The position numbers and the translations under genes are program-made. Below are positions 1 to 7,348 of a stretch of 64,000 bases of DNA, in pieces. The notes beneath the pieces are model-generated. The model was given only the letters and a program-made list of their open reading frames with translations. It had not been told where the DNA came from and ran no database searches. The stretch comes from Pseudomonadota bacterium (GTDB taxonomy: Bacteria; Myxococcota_A; UBA9160; SZUA-336), in assembly GCA_003247575.1 (NCBI GenBank), contig QJZC01000026.1, positions 1-64,000 on the forward strand. The letters are read 5' to 3'. Each line of letters opens with the position of its first letter. Position 1 is the stretch's first letter.

Positions 1-129
1 CTGAAAGCCGCGCGGGCCTCCTAGGAGGTGACGCACCAGGACCAGGGTCCAGCGCTCCCCGAGTAGGTCGAGCGCACGTGCGACAGGGCAGAAGAGGGGG
101 CCCTTCAATTGCGAGACGTCGTCCGACAT
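1..129 (-). CDS. HxlR-family transcriptional regulator, N-terminal part (truncated by window edge)
   Basis: Read on the minus strand, the first 129 bases give 43 codons from an ATG, with no stop before the window edge. The residues include CPVARALDLLGERWTLVLVR and LLGGPRGFQ, the hallmark start of HxlR winged-helix regulators: one conserved Cys, then the E-R/K-W-T/S helix, then G-x-x-R-F. These are dimeric DNA-binding repressors or activators, often sensing electrophiles or oxidants through that early cysteine. Only the first helices are visible, so the effector and target cannot be told. An inverted repeat lies about 100 bp upstream. The family call is firm from the motif; function beyond DNA binding is unknown. 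Confidence 0.85.
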   Translation of the reverse strand, partial: MSDDVSQLKGPLFCPVARALDLLGERWTLVLVRHLLGGPRGFQ

Positions 130-223
130 GACCAGTAATTCCTCTCTCGGTACCCGTTGCTGGGCGTTCGAGCCCTACGAAGTATACGGATCCAAGCCGG
201 GACGGGATCGTACGAGAACGAGG

Positions 224-246
224 ACTAGTATGCAATGGGTACTAGT
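224..246. promoter_or_regulatory. Inverted repeat upstream of the hxlR-type gene, candidate operator
   Basis: ACTAGTA (224-230) and TACTAGT (240-246) are perfect inverted arms with a 9-nt spacer. The repeat lies 95-117 bp upstream of the HxlR-family start. Regulators of this family bind TACT/AGTA-type inverted repeats, often at their own promoter, so autoregulation is plausible. No promoter boxes could be assigned, and the rest of 130-385 holds nothing I recognise. Confidence 0.35.
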
Positions 247-385
247 GAAGATGTTCATCGGTCATGTCGCGGATCTTCTGAAGAGGTCCGACCGTGGGGC
301 CGTGGCGTGCGCGTGCGAGCGCTTGCTCGCGGTCGAGGCTGAACGTTCTTCTGGCCTCAAGTGGTTGAAAACATTAGAAAATTTT

Positions 386-1249
386 CTATGCGGAGAGGTC
401 TAGGCTCCACAGGACTGCCGTGGCCCAGCCCAACCCGCAGATCATGATCGACGGTTCGGAGAACGCAGTGTCGACGGGCGATCCGCCGACACCGTGGACG
501 TGCGCGAGGCGCAGATAGTCGAGAAGACCGGCCGCCGCAAACGGGAGCGAGGCGAACTCGCGGCCCGGCAGGAAGACTGCCGCGTCGAGGCTGTAGAGGG
601 CGTACGAGAGGAAGGCCACGCCCGCAGTCAGGCTCATGGCCTGATCGAGGAAGGGCACCGAGTAGCCGGCCAGGCTCTGGCGATGATCACTCCCCAAGCC
701 GGATGCGAGATCGGCGCGGCGCTTGGCCAGGACTAGGAAGAGAGCCAAGGTAGATGAGCACAGCAGTAGCCAGTTCGAGGGCGAGGTCTGGACGAGGACG
801 CAGCCTAGAAACACGCGAATCATGAAGAACGATGCCAGCAGGAAGACGTCGAGCGGTGGAATGTGCTTGGCGTAGTGGCTGTATACGAGATTCGCGCCGG
901 CGTACCCCACGGTGAGCAGCAAGGCCTTGGCGCTCCCCACCGCAAGCATTAGGGCCAGGCTCAGTAGGCAGAGTGTCAGCGACGCGCTGAAGGCCAGCTT
1001 GCGTGACACCTCTCCCGAAGCCACCGGGCGGTTCCGCTTCGTGGGGTGAAGCCGGTCCGCCTCCGCGTCCTGCGCATCGTTGTAGCAATAGACGGCGGAG
1101 CTCATCAGGCTGAAGCCGAGAACCCCGAGGACGAGGGAGGTCAGGTTCAACACTCCTTCGCCAGATGCGAGGGCGAAGGGAACAGGGAGCAGTATGAATA
1201 TGCCCTTGCCCCAGTCTTTGGGGCGGGCCAGCCGAATCAATCCGTACAA
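386..1249 (-). CDS. ubiA: UbiA-family decaprenyl-phosphate phosphoribosyltransferase (DPPR synthase)
   Basis: A 287-residue multi-pass membrane protein that by family transfers 5-phosphoribosyl from PRPP to polyprenyl phosphate, the first committed step to polyprenyl-phospho-arabinose. The aspartate-rich Mg2+/diphosphate motif reads NDAQDAEADR near residue 57, followed by HPTKRNRPVASG, which is the signature separating DPPR synthases (Rv3806c type) from quinone-type UbiA enzymes. The second loop has YS-KHIPPLDV near residue 125. The start is TTG, 15 bp after the dprE2 stop; no ATG or GTG fits the conserved N-terminus RLARPKDWGK. It is the last gene of the cysH-dprE1-dprE2-ubiA run. The substrate lipid length is inferred from the family only. 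Confidence 0.87.
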   Translation of the reverse strand: MYGLIRLARPKDWGKGIFILLPVPFALASGEGVLNLTSLVLGVLGFSLMSSAVYCYNDAQDAEADRLHPTKRNRPVASGEVSRKLAFSASLTLCLLSLALMLAVGSAKALLLTVGYAGANLVYSHYAKHIPPLDVFLLASFFMIRVFLGCVLVQTSPSNWLLLCSSTLALFLVLAKRRADLASGLGSDHRQSLAGYSVPFLDQAMSLTAGVAFLSYALYSLDAAVFLPGREFASLPFAAAGLLDYLRLAHVHGVGGSPVDTAFSEPSIMICGLGWATAVLWSLDLSA

Positions 1250-1264
1250 CGGTCTACCTAGATG

Positions 1265-2017
1265 CTAGAAGCGAATGCGCCGCATGATCGTGCGCGGGGT
1301 CAAGCGGATCACCCAGAGGATGAGTCCCCAGATTCGGGGCGTGTAGATCCTAGCCGAACCCCGGTCGATTGCGGCAAGCACCTCGCGCGCCACGGCTGAT
1401 GGCTCCCCAGCAAAGGGCGGAGGAGCCAGGTGTGCGGTCATCTCTGTACGTACGAAGCCGGGCTTCACGTCGAGAGTGACCAGGCCTTCCCGCCGGTACG
1501 CATGGTCGAGACCCTCGAGATAGTGCGAGAGTCCGGCCTTGGCCGCTCCGTAGAGTCGAACGGGTGTTCTCGCGCGATCGCCCGCTACGGAGGAGAAGAC
1601 ACAGAGAAGGCCGCCGCCCTGCTTGAGCAATCGTTCCTTGGCCAGTTCGCAGAGCAGAACGGTGTTGACGAAGTCAGCAGTGAGGAGTTGCTCGAGCAGC
1701 TCCGAGGACGCTTCGAGCTGGGCCTGGTCGGCGAACAACCCCGCGGTCACGATCAGGCCATCCAGTCGTCCGAGCTGCTTCGCAGCGCTCTCGAGGGCTG
1801 GCTCGAAGGTGTCGGGTTGGAGCAGATCGCATGACGCCGTGAAGATTCCCGCGTTTTCCTCGGCATGCGGGCTACGAATGCTCAGGTCCGTTCGGGTTGC
1901 CTCGAGGCGCGCGGGATCCCGACCGAGCAGGCACAGAGAATCCCCACGTTCTGCCATCCGCCGCGCAAGTTGCTTACCCATGCCGCGCGTGGCACCCAGG
2001 ATGGCGAAGCCGCTCAT
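1265..2017 (-). CDS. dprE2: DprE2-like short-chain dehydrogenase (decaprenylphospho-2-keto-erythro-pentose reductase)
   Basis: A 250-residue SDR. The Rossmann start FAILGATRGMGKQLARRMAE carries the TGxxxGxG-like nucleotide loop (GATRGMG). The catalytic Ser of FSSVAGDR and the Y-x3-K of YGAAKAGLSHY are present, and the C-terminus is hydrophobic (IWGLILWVIRLTPR), as in DprE2. It should reduce the 2-keto sugar made by DprE1 to the arabino-configured lipid, using NAD(P)H. The ATG overlaps the dprE1 stop by 4 bp (ATGA), so the two are translationally coupled as in actinobacteria. Longer in-frame extension to 2812 is only open frame through dprE1. An SDR alone is generic; the DprE1 neighbour makes the call. 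Confidence 0.88.
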   Translation of the reverse strand: MSGFAILGATRGMGKQLARRMAERGDSLCLLGRDPARLEATRTDLSIRSPHAEENAGIFTASCDLLQPDTFEPALESAAKQLGRLDGLIVTAGLFADQAQLEASSELLEQLLTADFVNTVLLCELAKERLLKQGGGLLCVFSSVAGDRARTPVRLYGAAKAGLSHYLEGLDHAYRREGLVTLDVKPGFVRTEMTAHLAPPPFAGEPSAVAREVLAAIDRGSARIYTPRIWGLILWVIRLTPRTIMRRIRF

Positions 2018-3486
2018 CGCGCATCTCCCATCAGCCGCAGCGACATCGCACTCCCGAGCTTTCCCTCCGGATCGAACTTGCGTCGCACACGCGTCCACTC
2101 GTCGAAGCGCGGGTACATCGCGCGGAAATCCTCGGCTCGCGTGAAGGCGTCCTTCGCGAGGTAGATGCGCCCACCGTGATCGAGCGTGAACGCGTTGAGG
2201 CGATCCACGAGCTGCTGCGTGGAGGGAGTCGAGCTCGGAGGCTTGATCGGGATGTCGAGTGCGATCGACGTTCCCGGCTTCGGAAAGGACAACATGCCGC
2301 GTCCCTCTGGACCGCAATCCTTGACGACGGTGACGAAGGAGCACCCGCCCATGCGCTGGAAGAGCTCCAGGAACGAGCGGAAGACCGCGGGCTCGCTCGG
2401 GAGCACGCACTGATACTGCGTGAAGCCCCGCCGCCCGTATGCGCGTGGCCAGCTGCGCACTGCATCCAGGGGATAGAAGAACTGTTGCGGGGACGCCAGA
2501 CTCCGGCCTTGCTTTAGGTACTGGGCGCGGTACCAGACGGAATTCGCCCAACCGAGCGTGGTGGGATTCAGCAAGCCGCTCGGCAGCTCGAACGGAACCT
2601 CGATCCTTTCCCTGATTCCGGGGAAGGCGCGCGCGGGTGCCTCGTCGCGAGAGGCCCAGCGACCGATCCAGAGTGAGCCACGCCCGAGCGCGGCACCGCG
2701 CTGTGCAGTATCGAGCCAGGCTACGGTCATCGGCCACTCGCGGCCGACCTCGCTCAAGCGCGGGATCAGCTCTTCTACACTCGACACCATGTGTCGCTCC
2801 TCGACGATCCATGGTGATGGCACGCGCTCGAGCTGGAATTCGACCTCTAGAATGTGGCCGGTCAAGCCCATGCCACCCAAGGTTGCCGCGAACAGCTCGG
2901 GCTCGCGGTCGGGACCGATGTCGCGGATCTTCCCGTCGCCCGTCCGAATCCGCAGGCTGCGCACGTGCTCCCCGAAGCTGCCCGCGACGTGATGGTTCTT
3001 GCCGTGGATGTCGGCTGCCACCATGCCACCGAGGGTCACGAACGCGGTGCCGGGGCTGACGGGGGTGAAGAATCCGCGTGGGAGAAAGACGTGGATCAGG
3101 TCGGCCAGGCAGACGCCTGCTTCCGCACGCAGGACGGCAGTTGTTGGATCGAAGCGCAGCAGGCGATCCGCATGGGTCGTACGCAGTAACGGGCGCTGCG
3201 CGTTCGGTGGAGGCAGGCCCGCGTCGCCGTAGGCCCGACCCAGCCCGCCGCTCAGGACTGCGCCGTCGGAGAGGCGCAGCAGCGAATCGCCGGTGGTTTC
3301 ACGCCCGTGGACTCGCGGGTAGCGCCCCCATCCACTGAGGATGCGTTCCCCCTGTGCGGGGCTGCGCCCGGGACGGCCTCGTGCCCGGCCAGGAGCGGGC
3401 AGCGGCGAACTCGGGCGGGGCTCCATCGGCTCGTCGTTCCCCACGGACGGCAATGATGCGGAACTCGGAGCGTTCCGGAAAGTCAT
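2014..3486 (-). CDS. dprE1: DprE1-like FAD oxidase (decaprenylphosphoryl-ribose 2-oxidase)
   Basis: A 490-residue VAO/PCMH-type flavoprotein. FAD-binding GGLGRAYGDAG lies at residues 80-90. ADIHGKNHH at 159-166 holds H161, matching M. tuberculosis H132. YLAKD at 442-446 places K445 where the catalytic K418 sits. It oxidises polyprenyl-phospho-ribose at C2, and DprE2 finishes the epimerisation. The residue matching Cys387, the covalent target of benzothiazinones, is alanine (A409 in SIALDIPIK). There is an N-terminal extension of about 45 Pro/Arg-rich residues before the conserved GWGRYP, so a start at the internal Met21 (3426) is possible. It overlaps dprE2 by 4 bp. Confidence 0.9.
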   Translation of the reverse strand: MTFRNAPSSASLPSVGNDEPMEPRPSSPLPAPGRARGRPGRSPAQGERILSGWGRYPRVHGRETTGDSLLRLSDGAVLSGGLGRAYGDAGLPPPNAQRPLLRTTHADRLLRFDPTTAVLRAEAGVCLADLIHVFLPRGFFTPVSPGTAFVTLGGMVAADIHGKNHHVAGSFGEHVRSLRIRTGDGKIRDIGPDREPELFAATLGGMGLTGHILEVEFQLERVPSPWIVEERHMVSSVEELIPRLSEVGREWPMTVAWLDTAQRGAALGRGSLWIGRWASRDEAPARAFPGIRERIEVPFELPSGLLNPTTLGWANSVWYRAQYLKQGRSLASPQQFFYPLDAVRSWPRAYGRRGFTQYQCVLPSEPAVFRSFLELFQRMGGCSFVTVVKDCGPEGRGMLSFPKPGTSIALDIPIKPPSSTPSTQQLVDRLNAFTLDHGGRIYLAKDAFTRAEDFRAMYPRFDEWTRVRRKFDPEGKLGSAMSLRLMGDAR

Positions 3487-3549
3487 GGCATTCTCGGCTC
3501 CGTCTGGTTTGCTGCGATCGGAGCTCTGGTTCCGATCGTCGGCGCAGCT

Positions 3550-4323
3550 TCAGATTCCCGAGCCGTCGCGCTCGAAGCCATTGTGGATGCCGCACTCTCG
3601 ATTCCCCTCGTCCTCCCACCACCAGCGACCCGCACGCTCGTCTTCGCCCGGCTGAATCGCGCGACTGCACGGGGCACATCCTACGGACGGATAGCCCTGC
3701 GCATGGAAGGTGTGAATCGGAACTCGGAAGCGCTTCACGTAGTCCATCACCTGCGCTCGCGTCCAACGCACCAGGGGATTCAGCTTGATGCGTCCGCCAT
3801 GCACCTCGTCGACCTCGACAGCTTGTGCGGCCTCTCGCGAGCTCGACTGGTCTGCCCGCAGCCCCGCGATCCAGGCGTCCAGCCCCGCCAGGGCTCGCTC
3901 GAGCGGCTCGACCTTGCGGACACCGCAGCACAGCTTGCGCAGCTCTACCGAGTCCAAGAACAGATTCAGGCCGTGCTTGCGGGTGATCGCTTGCACCTGG
4001 TCTGCATCCGGGAAGTACACCTCGACCTCGATCCCGAAGCGTTCGCGAACCCGATCCATCAGATCGTAGGTCTGCTGGGGCAGGCGTCCCGTATCGATCG
4101 TGAAGACACGCGCACGACTGGGATCGATCTGGTGCAGCATGTGCAGGATCACCATCCCTTCCGGCGAGCCAAAGCTTGCCGAGAGGGAGATCCGCGGGGC
4201 AAACCGATCGAGCCCCCAGCACAGCAGCTCTTCCGGAGCGAGCTTCTCGAGGGTGCCCGAGCGTACTTCCTCGAGCGAGCTCTCGGCGATGCAGACGGAT
4301 TTGACCAGCTCTAGGGGTGCCAT
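3550..4323 (-). CDS. cysH: Adenylyl-sulfate (APS) reductase, thioredoxin-type
   Basis: 257 residues of the PAPS/APS reductase family, reducing activated sulfate to sulfite in assimilation. The substrate fold shows SASFGSPEGMV near residue 48 and DTGRLPQQTYDL near 77. The cysteine pairs C132-C133 (KLCCGVRKVEP) and C216/C219 (GCAPC) are the [4Fe-4S] ligands that distinguish APS reductases (EC 1.8.4.10) from cluster-free PAPS reductases. C244 in ECGIH is the catalytic cysteine. I chose ATG 4323 because a GGAG sits 5 nt before it; a GTG at 4359 lacks one. dprE1 follows after 63 bp. A palindrome about 70 bp upstream may be its operator. Confidence 0.92.
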   Translation of the reverse strand: MAPLELVKSVCIAESSLEEVRSGTLEKLAPEELLCWGLDRFAPRISLSASFGSPEGMVILHMLHQIDPSRARVFTIDTGRLPQQTYDLMDRVRERFGIEVEVYFPDADQVQAITRKHGLNLFLDSVELRKLCCGVRKVEPLERALAGLDAWIAGLRADQSSSREAAQAVEVDEVHGGRIKLNPLVRWTRAQVMDYVKRFRVPIHTFHAQGYPSVGCAPCSRAIQPGEDERAGRWWWEDEGNRECGIHNGFERDGSGI

Positions 4324-4390
4324 CACCACTCCTACGCCATATGAACGCGCAGCACACACAGCATCAAGAGGCTCGAACCGGGCAAAATCT

Positions 4391-4405
4391 CGACCTTTTT
4401 GGTCG
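4391..4405. promoter_or_regulatory. Perfect palindrome CGACC-N5-GGTCG upstream of cysH
   Basis: CGACC (4391-4395), five Ts, GGTCG (4401-4405), 68-82 bp upstream of the cysH ATG. The size and AT-rich centre fit the operator of a dimeric regulator, such as an Rrf2-type sulfur or Fe-S regulator. It could instead be a short RNA hairpin. No matching regulator gene lies in the window. Confidence 0.35.
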
Positions 4406-4541
4406 GGAATGCATGGGAATCGAGGGGATCAAACATGACAAGTGAGATGCGGAATTAGGCCGAGGGTTTCAAGCCGTGCCGTCTGGGGACGGACGCGGGG
4501 GCGCACCTGCGGCGACCACACCGGGTGGCGGCGGAGGCCTG

Positions 4542-4567
4542 GGAGCTGCCGCCGCTACGGCAGCTCC
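4542..4567 (-). terminator. Strong 10-bp hairpin after the TadG-like gene
   Basis: GGAGCTGCCG (4542-4551) and CGGCAGCTCC (4558-4567) are perfect arms around a 6-nt loop, beginning 21 nt after the stop of the minus-strand gene that ends at 4588. There is no T-tract, so it is a stem-only terminator candidate or an mRNA 3'-end stabiliser. Confidence 0.4.
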
Positions 4568-4587
4568 GACTGCTATGGCTCGGGCTG

Positions 4588-6126
4588 CTACGGCCCGGCG
4601 CTCACCAGCGGCGTAGTATCGACTGTGACCGGCGGGATTGCAGACAGCGCCTCGTCCATGCTGCGAGCCAACAGATCCGACTCGATCGCGCCCGGCTCGA
4701 AAGCCATGCCGAAGCCGGAGGTCATGCCACCGAGGAATTCCTGATCCTCGGGGGTGTTCGATGCGAGGAGCTCGGTCAGCGGGCTTCCTTGGGGGGCGTT
4801 GGGATCGGTGGTGATGAAGACGCGTGGGCTCAGGGAGACGGCTCCGTTCCCCGGGCCCTGGCCGGCCATCGGGGGCAGTAGGCACATCTCGCCATCGCTG
4901 TTCTCGCGAGCGGTGTTGACCGCGATCGTGGCGATGCTTGCGCCGATCTCGTTGACGAGTCTCTGCTGCGCGAGCCGCGTCTCCATCTGCGTGGAGCCAC
5001 CACCGACCCTTTCGTCACTCTTGGTCTCATTGGCAGCGCCGATCAGCTTCTCGTCGATGGAGATCGGGAGCCCCTCGACCTCGACTCGACGCACGCGGGC
5101 CTGGAGGAGGTCCCCGTCGATCTTGCACGGTACCCCATCGGACAGAATCACCAGGATGTTCTCGCAGCTGCCGCCGTTGGGGCCGTTGCGCTCCTTCTCG
5201 AACAGTTCCCGAGCCTTGTCGATCGCGGCGGCCATGTTCGTGCCCACGCAGCCGGGCAGGGGGAGCCGGTCCCGAGAGAGTCCCCCGAAGAACCTGCTGC
5301 CGCCCGTCGGGACGGGGCAGGACACGTCGTCGTTCGCGAGGCGCAGGAGTTGACCCGAGGCTTTCAGATCTTGGGGGGAGACCAGCGAGTCACTCGAGAC
5401 GGGCAACTCCGCTCTGTCCTTCGTCACTACGATGTTTCGAAAGGCCACCAGCCCGACCTTGTCTGGCGCTCCGGACATCCCGAGTCGGTCGACGACTCGG
5501 TCGAGCGCGGTCTGCACGATTCCAATCGATTCCGCGAACGAGCTGCTCACATCGGTGGCGAGAACCACGTTGCGGCAACGCCGCGCGGCGATCGAGGAGA
5601 CGGAGAGGCTCATGTCCTGCTTCGGGGTGAGCGTCCGCAGTGCGCCCGAGTCTCCGGTTCGGCTGCTGCGCGAGGCAGTCACCCTCACTGCCGGTGGGAT
5701 GACGGTGCTGCCGATGTTGGTCGAGAAGGTCCGGGTCGCGAAGTCGAAGCGGCCGAACTCCACCCGGATATCGGCATCCTTGACGCCGCCCTGGATCACG
5801 CTGACCTGCTTGCCGATCTTGCGCGCCATATCGCTCGCCTGCTCGCGCGGAGTGGCTTCGAGTGTGCGGTCGGGGCTCATCAGCGCGCCGAGGGCGGCTC
5901 GAGCCGACGAGTCGGCGACGGTCTGGAGCTGCGACTGCCCGATGTAGAGCGTTCCCATGTCGAATGTGAGCGCGAACACACCGAGCAAGAACACCATCAG
6001 GATGACGACGACGATCGAGATGTTGCCTTCTTCTCGCGCCCCTTTTTCTCGCGCCGAATCGTCCGTCTGCAGCCACTGGGGGCACTTCTGCCCGAGCTGC
6101 CCCGGAAAGCGCAACTTCGTCTCCAT
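4588..6126 (-). CDS. TadG-like surface protein with von Willebrand A domain
   Basis: 512 residues. After a polar N-terminus, one hydrophobic segment around residues 36-58 (ISIVVVILMVFLLGVF) is followed by QLQTVADSSARAALGAL, the pattern of Flp-pilus TadE/TadG-type proteins (TadG_N/DUF2134-like). A von Willebrand A domain follows, with the MIDAS DVSSS (VVLATDVSSSF), a conserved Thr region (GCVGTNMAAAI) and ILSDGVP. Such proteins sit in the inner membrane with the VWA domain outside and help assemble or anchor Tad pili. The start is ATG with AGGAGG 9 nt upstream. No other tad genes are nearby, so it is an orphan or part of another surface system; the substrate is unknown. Confidence 0.82.
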   Translation of the reverse strand: METKLRFPGQLGQKCPQWLQTDDSAREKGAREEGNISIVVVILMVFLLGVFALTFDMGTLYIGQSQLQTVADSSARAALGALMSPDRTLEATPREQASDMARKIGKQVSVIQGGVKDADIRVEFGRFDFATRTFSTNIGSTVIPPAVRVTASRSSRTGDSGALRTLTPKQDMSLSVSSIAARRCRNVVLATDVSSSFAESIGIVQTALDRVVDRLGMSGAPDKVGLVAFRNIVVTKDRAELPVSSDSLVSPQDLKASGQLLRLANDDVSCPVPTGGSRFFGGLSRDRLPLPGCVGTNMAAAIDKARELFEKERNGPNGGSCENILVILSDGVPCKIDGDLLQARVRRVEVEGLPISIDEKLIGAANETKSDERVGGGSTQMETRLAQQRLVNEIGASIATIAVNTARENSDGEMCLLPPMAGQGPGNGAVSLSPRVFITTDPNAPQGSPLTELLASNTPEDQEFLGGMTSGFGMAFEPGAIESDLLARSMDEALSAIPPVTVDTTPLVSAGP

Positions 6127-6391
6127 CCCTACGCTCCTCCTTGTTGTACCTCGCATGCCTGCCACTGAACTCTCCACTTCTCCGACTCGCAGCATCTCGA
6201 TTCCACCGACGGAGGCGGTGCCAGCCACGGCCGTATTCCGTCCATCTGCGCGTTTTCCTGCTTCTCTCGCGAGATACGAAAGCGTCGCGCCCGTGCGCGG
6301 AGCCTGGAATTTTCGCACACAAATTCTTGGATGGGGAGATCTCCGGTGCGGGACAGGACTTGCCGCCCTTCCTGAGGCACACTGCCTGGTG

Positions 6392-7348
6392 ATGAGCATG
6401 CCTACCGTATTCATCGACGGCGACGCAGGGACCACGGGGCTCCGGATTCGCGAGCTGCTGGCAGAGCGCGAGGACTTCGAACTGGTGCGGCTGCCCGATG
6501 ATGTTCGCAAGGATCGCGATGCGCGTCGCGAGGCGTTCCGGCGTGCCGATGTGGTCGTCCTCTGCCTGCCCGATGCGGCTGCGCGAGAGGCGGCGGAGTG
6601 GGGGGCCGCGGAGACGCGCATCCTGGATGCAAGCTCGGCGCACCGCGTCTCGCCTGACTGGGTGTACGGCCTGCCCGAGCTCTGCGGGGGGCAGCGCGAA
6701 CGCATCCGCAGCGCGCAGAGGGTGACCAACCCTGGCTGCCACGCGACCGGAGCCATCCTCTGCCTGCGGCCTCTCATCGATGCCGGATGCATCGATGCGG
6801 GGGCGGCTCTGTTCGTGCGCAGCCTGTCCGGCTACTCGGGCGGTGGCAAGGAGCTGATCGCTCGTTATGAAGCCGAGATGCCCGAACTCCTGCAGCTTCC
6901 GGCCGACGCTCCGTATGCGCTCTCGGCCCCGCACAAGCACCTTCCAGAAATCGCGCGCTACGCCCGACTGCGCACCACTCCGCACTTCATTCCAGCCGTA
7001 GGGCCGTTCCACAGCGGTATGCGGGTCGAGATCCCCCTGCATGCTGATACCTTGAGAGCCGCTCCTGGGGCCAAGCAGATCTGGGAGGTTCTGCGCGAGC
7101 GCTACCTGGACGAGGCGTTCGTTCGCGTGGCTCCCTGGGTCGAGACGATTGGACGCGACGAAGCGCGCTTCGATCCGCGCGCGTTCGCCGGTACCAACCA
7201 GGCTGAGCTCTCGGTGTTTCCGCATGCGGATGGGCACGTCCTGCTCATGGCGCGCTTCGACAACCTCGGCAAGGGTGCCTCGGCCGCCGCGGTGCAGAAC
7301 CTCAATCTCATGCTTGGGGTTCCCGAGGCGCAGGGATTGAGTGGCTGA
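6392..7348 (+). CDS. argC: N-acetyl-gamma-glutamyl-phosphate reductase, short (type 2) form
   Basis: 318 residues. It performs NADPH-dependent reduction of N-acetylglutamyl phosphate to the semialdehyde, the third step of arginine synthesis. The N-terminal FIDGDAGTTGLRIRELL is the nucleotide loop. The catalytic Cys is in NPGCHATGAI near residue 117, and the active-site His region reads SAPHKHLPEI. Length, and GDAGTTG in place of GASGYTG, mark the type-2 family typical of some proteobacteria. ATG 6392 (MSM) or 6398 are both possible; no strong ribosome site is visible. It overlaps the following helicase gene by 8 bp. The argA-type gene lies 24 kb away. Confidence 0.92.
   Translation: MSMPTVFIDGDAGTTGLRIRELLAEREDFELVRLPDDVRKDRDARREAFRRADVVVLCLPDAAAREAAEWGAAETRILDASSAHRVSPDWVYGLPELCGGQRERIRSAQRVTNPGCHATGAILCLRPLIDAGCIDAGAALFVRSLSGYSGGGKELIARYEAEMPELLQLPADAPYALSAPHKHLPEIARYARLRTTPHFIPAVGPFHSGMRVEIPLHADTLRAAPGAKQIWEVLRERYLDEAFVRVAPWVETIGRDEARFDPRAFAGTNQAELSVFPHADGHVLLMARFDNLGKGASAAAVQNLNLMLGVPEAQGLSG

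Noticed and set aside
160..176. tRNA T-arm-like GGGC-GTTCGA-GCCC
   Set aside because: No acceptor, D or anticodon stem can be formed around it.
128..403. 91-residue plus-strand frame
   Set aside because: It overlaps the HxlR start and the ubiA end, has no ribosome site or family motif, and its codons look random.
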